Positions 21,452-34,600 of a stretch of 64,000 bases of DNA are shown one piece after another; position 1 is the stretch's first letter, and each line of letters opens with the position of its first letter. This stretch comes from Pollenia angustigena (taxonomy: Eukaryota > Arthropoda > Insecta > Diptera > Polleniidae). The notes beneath the pieces are model-generated. The model saw nothing but the letters and a program-made list of their open reading frames with translations. It did not search any database and had not been told where the DNA came from. The translations under genes and the position numbers were made by a program. The DNA is taken from positions 51,678,957 through 51,742,956 of the forward strand of contig OV884059.1 of NCBI GenBank assembly GCA_930367215.1. The letters run 5' to 3'.

Positions 21452-21653
21452 AAGAAGCTTGAATTTGAAAATGAAAATGATATCAAATATGTAGCATAGG
21501 AAAATTTTACATAAATAAAAAGTAGTCTTTGAATTACGTTCATAATTTGTAGTCAAAAAATTAATTTTTTTTATAAACAAACATGAACATTTGTGGATTT
21601 TTTTTTCGTTATTTATTTATTGAATCTCATATATTTAATATGAACTAAAATAA

Positions 21654-21720
21654 CACTGTGCTAGTTGCAAAACTAGACAAGCCGCGCACATGGCGTTTTC
21701 GAGCCAGTGGGTTCGGATGC
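21654..21720 (+). repeat. R repeat, short 5' fragment
   Basis: Starts CACTGTGCTAGTT and includes ACAAGCCGCGCACATGGCG. These are the first about 50 bp of the R repeat seen at 26265 and 46052. It then diverges. Confidence 0.6.
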
Positions 21721-21774
21721 AATTCGAGCCCATTTTAAGTATTTTACTGCATATTTCGAAATCATAGTTTTAAC

Positions 21775-24700
21775 ATTAACATTAAGATCCTTGTGAATAT
21801 TTGAGTTTTTAACATACTAAAAGGCCGCTGTGATTATTCGAAGAAGTTTGTTTTGGCGCCTCTGAATTTTTTCGATATTAGAGGCCGAGGCAGTGCCGCA
21901 TACCTGAATACGATAGTACCAGATTGGCTTTAAGATGGAGTTGTAAATTATAAGTTTGTAGTCGAAACTAAGGACAGAGTTACTTCCAATAAGCCAATGA
22001 ATTTGAATGGCTTTTAGTTTCATTTGAGTTAATTTGCCTCTTTATGGCTTTTCCACGTTAAACGGTGATCTGGATGAATACCGAGGGATTTTAACATGCG
22101 AATTTTGATTTTAATTAGGGGCATGATTCCCGACGCAAGGTGAATGTTCTATGTACGCATTTTTGCTCATTGACCTTTATCTTCCATTGCTTTAACCACA
22201 TTTCGAGTTGAAAAATATGATCCTGTAGGTTTTGAGATGCTTCTTGACTGTTTTCGTGCACGCTTAGAGAAGCTGTATCAGCAGCAAATGTTGAAGTTTG
22301 GGTGTAGTTGCTTGTTGGCATATCCGAGGTATATATTAAGTATAAAAGTGGGCCCAGGATACTTCCCTCAGGGCGGAGGAGAGCTTAAATAATCACCTTC
22401 TTTAATAATAAACTTTTGATGGACTTAGCAGCTTTCTAACAGCTTATGCGTGTTTACTGGTAAGTTAAGCTTCAATTTATGTAATTATCTTTATCAGAAG
22501 CTTGAGAAAAATCGATGAAGAGAGCGGAACAATATTTTCTTTCTTCAAACGCTTTTCTTATTGCTATACTATACTATACGATGGGTTTGTTAAATTGTGC
22601 TGTGATCTCTTCCAAAGCCGAACTGGTGGTTAGGAATACATCTGTTTTCATTTAAAATTGGGGTTAATTTTGGCGCTAACAGCTTTGATATATATGAAAG
22701 TAAGCTTATTGGCCTATATGACTCAACTTTTGTGTGATCCTTTCCTGGTTTAGGTATCATGATGACTTAGGAAACCTTCCACTCTTGGGGATAGTATTCA
22801 AGGCGTAAAATAGCATTAAAAATTAAAAGAATAATTTTCTTTGCTTTGCTGGGTAGCTCCAAAAGCATTTTGTAGCTGATCTTATCAAAACCAGGAGCCT
22901 TCTTGTGGTTTAAATCACATATAGCTTTTTCGATTTCTCTCATCTCAAATCTTAGGGGAACAGCTGCTCTATTTTACGTATTTTAAATGATTAACAAACA
23001 GATTTCATTTTTCAACATCATTTCTTGCCCAACTTCCATTCAAGTTTCTTAATGGTGCTTTAGAGACAATAGGCTTTTTGAGATTTCTGGCTGAACGCCA
23101 TAATGAGTAGTCTGATTGTGGAGTTGCATCAAGTTCCTTTAAATATTTTTCCAGAAGCCGTTTTCTGAGTCTGCAGAATTTTTCTAAGCTTTTTTGTATA
23201 CTCTTTTAGTACGTTCTTAAGTTGAGGGGATCTGTGCAATTCCCACTCTCTTCGAGCCCTCCTTTTTTCAGACAAGAGACGCTCGACATCTGTGGAATAT
23301 ATTTTAATAGTTTTTGTTTTTTTGGGGGCAATATTGGAATGTTGAACAAGTTTCAAATAACTGTAAAAATTGTCAATAGAGCCATTTACATACTCCGGTG
23401 TACTGAGCGGAATATATTCTGTTCAATAGGTACTGAGATATTTTTTATATTTTAACCAATTAAGGTACAATTCTATTGGGGTTCATTAAAGTAACAATTG
23501 TAGGTGTGTGGTCGGAAGATAATTCTAGGGAAGCTTGAACATGAATCGTTCTCTATGGGGATGTTTTAACCACGCCGAAATCGATGATATCTGGATTTTT
23601 TGATGATCAGTAGGCCAATATGTTGGTTGTCCGCTCGCTACCACATTTAAATCCATTTTAGAAATTGTGTTAAATAAAACACGACCCTTTGGTGTTATAA
23701 GTCGTAAACCCTGGAAGGTATGTTTAGCGTTATAATCGCCAGCGGCTAGAAAACACGGTCCTAATGATTAAAAATATTTATAATATTGGCTTTCTGATAT
23801 TGAAAATCTAGGCGGGGAGTATAGCGATGAAATTACTAGGTTTCTATTTAATTCCTCAACGCAAATGTTCGTTGCTTGGAGATAATCTTCACGATGATCA
23901 CACATTAGGTAGTGTTTGACTCGGATTTTTATTAAAATGCCAGAACATCCACAAGCTCTATCTTGAGGGTCCTTGGTATCATATAGTATATAACCATTGA
24001 TTTTAAACGTATTTCTTGAGGTTGTAACGACACGTTTACCGCTGGTTGCTGGGGTAGGCTAAACGGAGTCCAGGTTCGGTGAATAGCCAAATAAATCACA
24101 CCACGATGTCTCCACACATTTCAAATTATATTTATTAGCTTAAACAATTAGTTACTAACTTAACAAACAACACTACATTTACAAGTCGGTAGATTAAGCC
24201 GGCAGTGGGAGCACAGAGGAGAATCAAGCTAGTACACGGTTTGCCCACACACGTACTTTCTTGCCTCTACCCTCGCGCTAGGAATTGAAAGCACTTGCCT
24301 AGGTACCCCACAGGTAATGCTCTCACTTCCTCTCTACACTAGCCTAGCAATGCCAATAATAGTTCTACTTAAAATGTGTATCCACCTTCTTAAGTAGTGC
24401 TTACCCTTAGGCTGGTCAGATCTGATGGTCCAAGCTCTACTTAAATGTGTAGCCAACTGTCTTAAGTAGGTCTTCTCCCATGTCGATCGGTACACCGACT
24501 CCCTCGCATCAGTTGATGTTCGCCCTTTTATACCATTGTGCTTTTCATACAATTCAGTTCTATTATATATAAAAATCATGATCCTGTGGTTAGCAAAACA
24601 AGGACAGCGACTTTGCTCGCTACAAGGTCAAATGAGTTTCAGAAGCCATCATCAATTTGATTATTTTTAAGAAAGTATTCTAATTCATTTTTATGTTGGC

Positions 24701-24800
24701 GGATGCCGTTTGCGTTCCAAAAACAAATTTTTATACAGTTCATGGTTTGTTAAGTACAGCTTGCAATAACATCGATTGCATTCTGTAAAATGATTAATAT
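21775..24800 (-). pseudogene. Jockey-B ORF2, decayed minus-strand copy
   Basis: A reverse-oriented copy of the Jockey-B ORF2 from its start (about 24740) through endonuclease and reverse transcriptase to about 21775. The region beyond the thumb is missing. Recognisable pieces are IWYYRIQVCGTASASNIEKIQRR without its usual tryptophan codon, TSTFAADTASLSV (active-site box FAAD instead of FADD) and the AGDYNAKHT-like endonuclease box near 23740. Numerous frameshifts and stops leave no ORF above 81 codons. A solo LTR interrupts it at 24023-24624. It reaches the end of ORF1 at about 24775, where the similarity fades. Confidence 0.85.
24023..24624. mobile_element. Solo LTR, 602 bp
   Basis: Starts TGTAACGACACG and ends CTCGCTACA, the TG...CA ends of an LTR. 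AGGT at 24019-24022 is repeated at 24625-24628, a 4-bp duplication as in Ty3/gypsy elements. The site is the Jockey-B endonuclease gene, and the uninterrupted match (AAACGTATTTC then TCAAATGAGTTTCAGAA) is seen near 48480-48500. No internal region is present, so it is a product of LTR-LTR recombination. Orientation could not be settled. Confidence 0.85.
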
Positions 24801-25469
24801 AGTAACACACTTTCTTTAAATACTTTTATTTGTTTTAATTCCTTTTTTTTATTATACTTTTATTATTATGAACAGCCGCTTGTGCGACTGTTCTCTTTCT
24901 GTTACTTTCTTATAATTTATTAACTTGCGGGACAGCCGCTTGTGCAACTGTCCGCTTTGTCTTTTTAATTATGATTAAATTATTTTATTATTTTTTAAAA
25001 GCTAACACCTTATTTTTATTCTTACACTAATACAATTTGTTTACTCATCATAATTTATTTTTATTAAATCAGTGAGAATATGCATCGTTGCAAATTTTCA
25101 CTGATGGGTTTGATGTGTGTGGACATTTTTGCTTACACAAAGTGTAAAGCTCGTGTTACATACAGAAGGTATGGTAACGACGACTTGTCAAACACACTAC
25201 ACCTCTCTTTTCCGGAAAAGAATAATCAATACGAGTTTGATTATTCTTTTATATAGTATTACGTTGAAAAATAAAAATTAATTATTTCCCTCACTCTCCC
25301 TATTAAAAGAAAAAATTTTGTTAAGAAAATTTTTTCAAATAGGCGGAACCAAATTAGAACAATTTAGTTAAAAGAAAAATTTATCTTGGATCGCCGCTCA
25401 AAATTTAAGGGAATTAGTAGGAGTGGGGATACGTACAAGTATTAAAAAAATTTAAAAAAAAAAATTAAT
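24801..25469. other. Non-coding with two paired hairpins
   Basis: AT-rich, no gene. It contains the two hairpins at 24870-24953, and a 9-bp stem palindrome GAATAATCA...TGATTATTC near 25225-25252. Nothing else is recognised. Confidence 0.5.
24870..24953. repeat. Two related hairpins with compensating stem changes
   Basis: Hairpin 1 is GAACAG-CCGCTTGTGCGA-CTGTTC (24870-24893). Hairpin 2 is GGACAG-CCGCTTGTGCAA-CTGTCC (24930-24953). The loops are nearly identical. The one stem base that differs is matched by a change on the other side. Confidence 0.7.
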
Positions 25470-26264
25470 GGGTAACCTGTCCGTAAAAACGCCTGGGTTC
25501 GAGCCCAGATTGAGTCAAGAATGAAAAATTATCAGTAAATTTTAATTAATTTTCATGTTGTAAAATTCCTTTCTTCATAAAAAATAATTTAATGAAAATT
25601 AAATTTGATGAACTTTAGCCTAATTAAAAAATATTAAAAATTTGGATTAAAAACCATAAATAGTTCAACAAAATAACCACAATACTAATTATTGTTAAAG
25701 CTAAGGCACGAGCTCTATGTTTGCATTTGTCCCTCAAGTTGTGCTGAAAAGGTCAGCAAGAAAAAGAAAGACAAAAAAAAATGAAAAAACAAAACAAAAT
25801 ATGTACTTTGAACTTCAAGAAGAATTCTTGACAAAAGTACGAAAAAACAGAAGTAAAGGAAGAACATGTAAAATAAATTAAAATGGATAATCATTCAAAG
25901 CAAATTTCGATCTACCAAAGGTTAAATACAATTTGGTTGAAGGATTGATGTTTGACTAATGACGTCAGCAGTCGTAGATGGCTGCGAGTGTTAAACGGCA
26001 AGCCCTCTGAGGAGATTGAGTGGTTGCAATCGAAACATGTCAGGGTAACCTGTCCGTAAAAACGCCTGGGTTCGAGCCCAGATTGAGTCAAGAATGAAAA
26101 ATTATCAGTAAATTTTAATTAATGTTCATGTTGTAAAATTCCTTTCTTCATAAAAAATTATTTAATGAAAATTAAATTTGATGAACTTAAGCCTAATTAA
26201 AAAATATTAAAAATTTGGATTAAAAACCATAAATAGTTCAACAAAATAACCACAATACTAATTA
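25470..26264 (+). repeat. 222-bp direct repeats with Pol III B-box core (SINE-like)
   Basis: 25470-25691 and 26043-26264 are almost identical 222-bp direct repeats, 573 bp apart. Each starts GGGTAACCTGTCCG and contains CTGGGTTCGAGCCCAG (25494 and 26066), a perfect tRNA T-arm with the B-box consensus GGTTCGANNCC. Upstream of the second copy, GCAGTCGTAGATGGCTGCGA (25968) resembles the start of a tRNA-Ser/Leu with an A-box-like TGGCTGCGAGTG 90 bp before the B box. This suggests a tRNA-derived SINE with a head of 25968-26080 and an AT-rich body. The first copy lacks the head. Confidence 0.6.
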
Positions 26265-26760
26265 CACTATGCTAGTTGAAAAAACAGACAAGCCGGGCAC
26301 ATGGCGTTTTAACATAATTCGGGGACGCTGAATCCAGTGGTGGCCGCGGTTTTTTCAGATTGGCTCTGGTTTTCGAGATATACCGTTATTTCGAAAATGG
26401 AGGAGGTTGCACAACATATGTTCGCGTAACTCAAAAACGGTTTAGTTTATTGAAATTACTAAAAAATCGAAATTCCGCAATAAAATTTCATTTCAGAAAC
26501 ACACAACCCTTTTTCTAATATGAGTAGTCGTTATTGAAACATATTTTTTTTTTTTTAAAAAAAAAATTAATTATTTTATCAAAATTTTGAAATTTTTGTT
26601 TTTTAAAAATTCATAAAAAATTAAAAAATGCAGCTAGGCTTCTAATTTTTTGCAGACTTATAAAAAACGAAGCTACAAACAAAACAAGTCATAAATCATT
26701 AAAATCTGTTTGCAACTTTTATTCACAAAAGTCGACAAATTTTAATTAACTTAAAAATTC
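26265..26760 (+). repeat. R repeat copy 1, left part
   Basis: Starts CACTATGCTAGTT. Shared blocks are GACAAGCCGGGCACATGGCG, CGAGATATACCGTTATTTCG, GCAGCTAGGCTTCTA and GTCGACAAATTTTAATTAA. Compared with copies 2 and 3, it is interrupted after TTAAAAATTC by the satellite block and resumes at 39375. The superfamily is unknown. Confidence 0.8.
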
Positions 26761-28249
26761 AACATTTTTCATTTTTCGAATTTATTCTATGAGCTAAATT
26801 TGAGTTATGTATTTTATAAAGCTTTTTTGTAATATGTAGTTCTATTCCTACAATTTTTCAGAAATGACTTTATACACTACCAGACTATTATATTGTATTT
26901 TCTTTTTTACATTTTACCTTAGCCTTCCGTTGGAAAGCAATGTGGTATATTGAATGTACAGAAAAATTTACAATTATTAGACACCAGCAGAATGTAATGC
27001 ATTTTCTGGCCCGCTACGGCCGTCGTCAGCATTCTTTGTGTCTCACTGGATAGTGTTACTTTATAAATTGAATGTATTTAACTCAACTATTTTAACAAAT
27101 AGAAACTGGGAATTATTTCCTTCCGAAGGTAACTTTATATTATATTCAACATTTTTAATTTTTCGAATTTATTCTATGAGCTAAATTTCAGTTATGTATT
27201 TTATAAAGCTTTTTTGTAATAGTTCTATTCCTACAATTTTTCAGAAATGACTTTATACACTACCAGACTATTATATTGTATTTACTTTTTTACATTTTAC
27301 CTTGGCCTTCCGTTGGAAAGCAATGAGGTATATTGAATGTACAGAAAAATTTACAATTATTAGACACCAGCAGAATGTAATGCATTTTCTGGCCCGCTAC
27401 GGCCGTCGTCAGCATTCTTTGTGTCTCACTGGATAGTGTTACTTTATAAATTGAATGTATTTAACTCAACTATTTTAACAAATAGAAACTGGGAATTATT
27501 TCCTTCCGAAGGTAACTTTATATTATATTCAACATTTTTCATTTTTCGAATTTATTCTATGAGCTAAATTTCAGTTATGTATTTTATAAAGCTTTTTTGT
27601 AATAGTTCTATTCCTACAATTTTTCAGAAATGACTTTATACACTACCAGACTATTATATTGTATTTTCTTTTTTACATTTTACCTTAGCCTTCCGTTGGA
27701 AAGCAATGAGATATATTGAATGTACAGAAAAATTTACAATTATTAGACACCAGCAGAATGTAATGCATTTTCTGGCCCGCTACGGCCTATGCCATAAAAT
27801 ACATAACTGAAATTTAGCTCATAGAATAAATTCGAAAAATGAAAAATGTTGAATATAATATAAAGTTACCTTCGGAAGGAAATAATTCCCAGTTTCTATT
27901 TGTTAAAATAGTTGAGTTAAATACATTCAATTTATAAAGTAACACTATCCAGTGAGACACAAAGAATGCTGACGACGGCCGTAGCGGGCCAGAAAATGCA
28001 TTACATTCTGCTGGTGTCTAATAATTGTAAATTTTTCTGTACATTCAATATACCTCATTGCTTTCCAACGGAAGGCTAAGGTAAAATGTAAAAAAGAAAA
28101 TACAATATAATAGTCTGGTAGTGTATAAAGTCATTTCTGAAAACTTGTAGGAATAGAACTATTACAAAAAAGCTTTATAAAATACATAACTGAAATTTAG
28201 CTCATAGAATAAATTCGAAAAATGAAAAATGTTGAATATAATATAAAGT

Positions 28250-31200
28250 TACCTTCGTAAGGAAATAATTCCCAGTTTCTATTTGTTAAAATAGTTGAGT
28301 TAAATACATTCAATTTATAAAGTAACACTATCCAGTGAGACACAAAGAATGCTGACGACGGCCGTAGCGGGCCAGAAAATGCATTACATTCTGCTGGTGT
28401 CTAATAATTGTAAATTTTTCTGTACATTCAATATACCTCATTGCTTTCCAACGGAAGGCTAAGGTAAAATGTAAAAAAGAAAATACAATATAATAGTCTG
28501 GTAGTGTATAAAGTCATTTCTGAAAAATTGTAGGAATAGAACTATTACAAAAAAGCTTTATAAAATACATAACTGAAATTTAGCTCAGAGAATAAATTCG
28601 AAAAATGAAAAATGTTGAATATAATATAAAGTTACCTTCGGAAGGAAATAATTCCCAGTTTCTATTTGTTAAAATAGTTGAGTTAAATACATTCAATTTA
28701 TAAAGTAACACTATCCAGTGAGACACAAAGAATGCTGACGACGGCCGTAGCGGGCCAGAAAATGCATTACATTCTGCTGGTGTCTAATAATTGTAAATTT
28801 TTCTGTACATTCAATATACCTCATTGCTTTCCAACGGAAGGCTAAGGTAAAATGTAAAAAAGAAAATACAATATAATAGTCTGGTAGTGTATAAAGTCAT
28901 TTCTGAAAAATTGTAGGAATAGAACTATTATAAAAAAGCTTTATAAAATACATAACTGAAATTTAGCTCATAGAATAAATTCGAAAAATGAAAAATGTTG
29001 AATATAATATAAAGTTACCTTCGGAAGGAAATAATTCCCAGTTTCTATTTGTTAAAATAGTTGAGTTAAATACATTCAATTTATAAAGTAACACTATCCA
29101 GTGAGACACAAAGAATGCTGACGACGGCCGTAGCGGGCCAGAAAATGCATTACATTCTGCTGGTGTCTAATAATTGTAAATTTTTCTGTACATTCAATAT
29201 ACCTCATTGCTTTCCAACGGAAGGCTAAGGTAAAATGTAAAAAAGAAAATACAATATAATAGTCTGGTAGTGTATAAAGTCATTTCTGAAAAATTGTAGG
29301 AATAGAACTATTACAAAAAAGCTTTATAAAATACATAACTGAAATTTAGCTCATAGAATAAATTCGAAAAATGAAAAATGTTGAATATAATATAAAGTTA
29401 CCTTCGTAAGGAAATAATTCCCAGTTTCTATTTGTTAAAATAATTGAGTTAAATACATTCAATTTATAAAGTAACACTATCCAGTGAGACACAAAGAATG
29501 CTGACGACGGCCGTAGCGGGCCAGAAAATGCATTACATTCTGCTGGTGTCTAATAATTGTAAATTTTTCTGTACATTCAATATACCTCATTGCTTTCCAA
29601 CGGAAGGCTAAGGTAAAATGTAAAAAAGAAAATACAATATAATAGTCTGGTAGTGTATAAAGTCATTTCTAAAAAATTGTAGGAATAGAACTATTACAAA
29701 AAAGCTTTATAAAATACATAACTGAAATTTAGCTTATAGAATAAATTCGAAAAATGAAAAATGTTGAATATAATATAAAGTTACCTTCGGAAGGAAATAA
29801 TTCCCAGTTTCTATTTGTTAAAATAGTTGAGTTAAATACATTCAATTTATAAAGTAACGCTATCCAGTGAGACACAAAGAATGCTGACGACGGCCGTAGC
29901 GGGCCAGAAAATGCATTACATTCTGCTGGTGTCTAATAATTGTAAATTTTTCTGTACATTCAATATACCTCATTGCTTTCCAACGGAAGGCTAAGGTAAA
30001 ATGTAAAAAAGAAAATACAATATAATAGTCTGGTAGTGTATAAAGTCATTTCTGAAAAATTGTAGGAATAGAACTATTACAAAAAAGCTTTATAAAATAC
30101 ATAACTGAAATTTAGCTCATAGAATAAATTCGAAAAATGAAAAATGTTGAATATAATATAAAGTTACCTTCGGAAGGAAATAATTCCCAGTTTCTATTTG
30201 TTAAAATAGTTGAGTTAAATACATTCAATTTATAAAGTAACACTATCCAGTGAGACACAAAGAATGCTGACGACGGCCGTAGCGGGCCAGAAAATGCATT
30301 ACATTCTGCTGGTGTCTAATAATTGTAAATTTTTCTGTACATTCAATATACCTCATTGCTTTCCAACGGAAGGCTAAGGTAAAATGTAAAAAAGAAAATA
30401 CAATATAATAGTCTGGTAGTGTATAAAGTCATTTCTGAAAAATTGTAGGAATAGAACTATTATAAAAAAGCTTTATAAAATACATAACTGAAATTTAGCT
30501 CATAGAATAAATTCGAAAAATGAAAAATGTTGAATATAATATAAAGTTACCTTCGGAAGGAAATAATTCCCAGTTTCTATTTGTTAAAATAGTTGAGTTA
30601 AATACATTCAATTTATAAAGTAACACTATCCAGTGAGACACAAAGAATGCTGACGACGGCCGTAGCGGGCCAGAAAATGCATTACATTCTGCTGGTGTCT
30701 AATAATTGTAAATTTTTCTGTACATTCAATATACCTCATTGCTTTCCAACGGAAGGCTAAGGTAAAATGTAAAAAAGAAAATACAATATAATAGTCTGGT
30801 AGTGTATAAAGTCATTTCTGAAAAATTGTAGGAATAGAACTATTACAAAAAAGCTTTATAAAATACATAACTGAAATTTAGCTCATAGAATAAATTCGAA
30901 AAATGAAAAATGTTGAATATAATATAAAGTTACCTTCGTAAGGAAATAATTCCCAGTTTCTATTTGTTAAAATAATTGAGTTAAATACATTCAATTTATA
31001 AAGTAACACTATCCAGTGAGACACAAAGAATGCTGACGACGGCCGTAGCGGGCCAGAAAATGCATTACATTCTGCTGGTGTCTAATAATTGTAAATTTTT
31101 CTGTACATTCAATATACCTCATTGCTTTCCAACGGAAGGCTAAGGTAAAATGTAAAAAAGAAAATACAATATAATAGTCTGGTAGTGTATAAAGTCATTT

Positions 31201-31330
31201 CTAAAAAATTGTAGGAATAGAACTATTACAAAAAAGCTTTATAAAATACATAACTGAAATTTAGCTTATAGAATAAATTCGAAAAATTAAAAATGTTGAA
31301 TATAATATAAAGTTACCTTCGGAAGGAAAT
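28250..31330. repeat. Four-monomer higher-order duplication (1,532 bp)
   Basis: Diagnostic variants repeat at exactly 1,532 bp (4 x 383). TAATTGAGTT occurs at 29441 and 30973, CTTCGTAAGG at 29402 and 30934, and the CTAAAAAATTG and GCTTATAGAAT variants follow the same spacing. Limits are approximate. Confidence 0.85.
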
Positions 31331-31602
31331 AATTCCCAGTTTCTATTTGTTAAAATAGTTGAGTTAAATACATTCAATTTATAAAGTAACACTATCCAGT
31401 GAGACACAAAGAATGCTGACGACGGCCGTAGCGGGCCAGAAAATGCATTACATTCTGCTGGTGTCTAATAATTGTAAATTTTTCTGTACATTCAATATAC
31501 CTCATTGCTTTCCAACGGAAGGCTAAGGTAAAATGTAAAAAAGAAAATACAATATAATAGTCTGGTAGTGTATAAAGTCATTTCTGAAAAATTGTAGGAA
31601 TA

Positions 31603-34600
31603 GAACTTTTACAAAAAAGCTTTATAAAATACATAACTGAAATTTAGCTCATAGAATAAATTCGAAAAATGAAAAATGTTGAATTTAATATAAAGTTACC
31701 TTCGGAAGGAAATAATTCCCAGTTTCTATTTGTTAAAATAGTTGAGTTAAATACATTCAATTTATAAAGTAACACTATCCAGTGAGACACAAAGAATGCT
31801 GACGACGGCCGTAGCGGGCCAGAAAATGCATTACATTCTGCTGGTGTCTAATAATTGTAAATTTTTCTGTACATTCAATATACCTCATTGCTTTTCAACG
31901 GAAGGCTTAGGTAAAATGTAAAAAAGAAAATACAATATAATAGTCTGGTAGTGTATAAAGTCATTTCTGAAAAATTGTAGGAATAGAACTATTACAAAAA
32001 AGCTTTATAAAATACATAACTGAAATTTAGCTCATAGAATAAATTCGAAAAATGAAAAATGTTGAATATAATATAAAGTTACCTTCGGAAGGAAATAATT
32101 CCCAGTTTCTATTTGTTAAAATAGTTGAGTTAAATACATTCAATTTATAAAGTAACACTATCCAGTGAGACACAAAGAATGCTGACGACGGCCGTAGCGG
32201 GCCAGAAAATGCATTACATTCTGCTGGTGTCTAATAATTGTAAATTTTTCTGTACATTCAATATACCTCATTGCTTTCCAACGGAAGGCTAAGGTAAAAT
32301 GTAAAAAAGAAAATACAATATAATAGTCTGGTAGTGTATAAAGTCATTTCTGAAAAATTGTAGGAATAGAACTATTACAAAAAAGCTTTATAAAATACAT
32401 AACTGAAATTTAGCTCATAGAATAAATTCGAAAAATGAAAAATGTTGAATATAATATAAAGTTACCTTCGTAAGGAAATAATTCCCAGTTTCTATTTGTT
32501 AAAATAGTTGAGTTAAATACATTCAATTTATAAAGTAACACTATCCAGTGAGACACAAAGAATGCTGACGACGGCCGTAGCGGGCCAGAAAATGCATTAC
32601 ATTCTGCTGGTGTCTAATAATTGTAAATTTTTCTGTACATTCAATATACCTCATTGCTTTCCAACGGAAGGCTAAGGTAAAATGTAAAAAAGAAAATACA
32701 ATATAATAGTCTGGTAGTGTATAAAGTCATTTCTGAAAAATTGTAGGAATAGAACTATTATAAAAAAGCTTTATAAAATACATAACTGAAATTTAGCTCA
32801 TAGAATAAATTCGAAAAATGAAAAATGTTGAATATAATATAAAGTTACCTTCGGAAGGAAATAATTCCCAGTTTCTATTTGTTAAAATAGTTGAGTTAAA
32901 TACATTCAATTTATAAAGTAACACTATCCAGTGAGACACAAAGAATGCTGACGACGGCCGTAGCGGGCCAGAAAATGCATTACATTCTGCTGGTGTCTAA
33001 TAATTGTAAATTTTTCTGTACATTCAATATACCTCATTGCTTTCCAACGGAAGGCTAAGGTAAAATGTAAAAAAGAAAATACAATATAATAGTCTGGTAG
33101 TGTATAAAGTCATTTCTGAAAAATTGTAGGAATAGAAGTATTACAAAAAAGCTTTATAAAATACATAACTGAAATTTAGCTCATAGAATAAATTCGAAAA
33201 ATGTTGAATATAATATAAAGTTACCTTCGGAAGGAAATAATTCCCAGTTTCTATTTGTTAAAATAGTTGAGTTAAATACATTCAATTTATAAAGTAACAC
33301 TATCCAGTGAGACACAAAGAATGCTGACGACGGCCGTAGCGGGCCAGAAAATGCATTACATTCTGCTGGTGTCTAATAATTCTAAATTTTTCTGTACATT
33401 CAATATACCTCATTGCTTTTCAACGGAAGGCTAAGGTAAAATGTAAAAAAGAAAATACAATATAATAGTCTGGTAGTGTATAAAGTCATTTCTGAAAAAT
33501 TGTAGGAATAGAACTATTACAAAAAAGCTTTATAAAATACATAACTGAAATTTAGCTCATAGAATAAATTCGAAAAATGAAAAATGTTGAATATAATATA
33601 AAGTTACCTTCGGAAGGAAATAATTCCCAGTTTCTATTTGTTAAAATAGTTGAGTTAAATACATTCAATTTATAAAGTAACACTATCCAGTGAGACACAA
33701 AGAATGCTGACGACGGCCGTAGCGGGCCAGAAAATGCATTACATTCTGCTGGTGTCTAATAATTGTAAATTTTTCTGTACATTCAATATACCTCATTGTT
33801 TTCCAACGGAAGGCTAAGGTAAAATGTAAAAAAGAAAATACAATATAATAGTCTGGTAGTGTATAAAGTCATTTCTGAAAAATTGTAGGAATAGAACTAT
33901 TACAAAAAAGCTTTATAAAATACATAACTGAAATTTAGCTCATAGAATAAATTCGAAAAATGAAAAATGTTGAATATAATATAAAGTTACCTTCGGAAGG
34001 AAATAATTCCCAGTTTCTATTTGTTAAAAAAGTTGAGTTAAATACATTCAATTTATAAAGTAACACTATCCAGTGAGACACAAAGAATGCTGACGACGGC
34101 CGTAGCGGGCCAGAAAATGCATTACATTCTGCTGGTGTCTAATAATTGTAAATTTTTCTGTACATTCAATATACCTCATTGCTTTCCAACGGAAGGCTAA
34201 GGTAAAATGTAAAAAAGAAAATACAATATAATAGTCTGGTAGTGTATAAAGTCATTTCTGAAAAATTGTAGGAATAGAACTTTTACAAAAAAGCTTTATA
34301 AAATACATAACTGAAATTTAGCTCATAGAATAAATTCGAAAAATGAAAAATGTTGAATTTAATATAAAGTTACCTTCGGAAGGAAATAATTCCCAGTTTC
34401 TATTTGTTAAAATAGTTGAGTTAAATACATTCAATTTATAAAGTAACACTATCCAGTGAGACACAAAGAATGCTGACGACGGCCGTAGCGGGCCAGAAAA
34501 TGCATTACATTCTGCTGGTGTCTAATAATTGTAAATTTTTCTGTACATTCAATATACCTCATTGCTTTTCAACGGAAGGCTTAGGTAAAATGTAAAAAAG

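Noticed and set aside
24334..24579. 81-codon minus-strand ORF in the solo LTR
   Set aside because: It lies wholly in an LTR, without motif or similarity to known products.
25494..25509. Genuine tRNA gene
   Set aside because: Only the T-arm is perfect. There is no acceptor stem or anticodon arm, so it is a tRNA-derived repeat at best.
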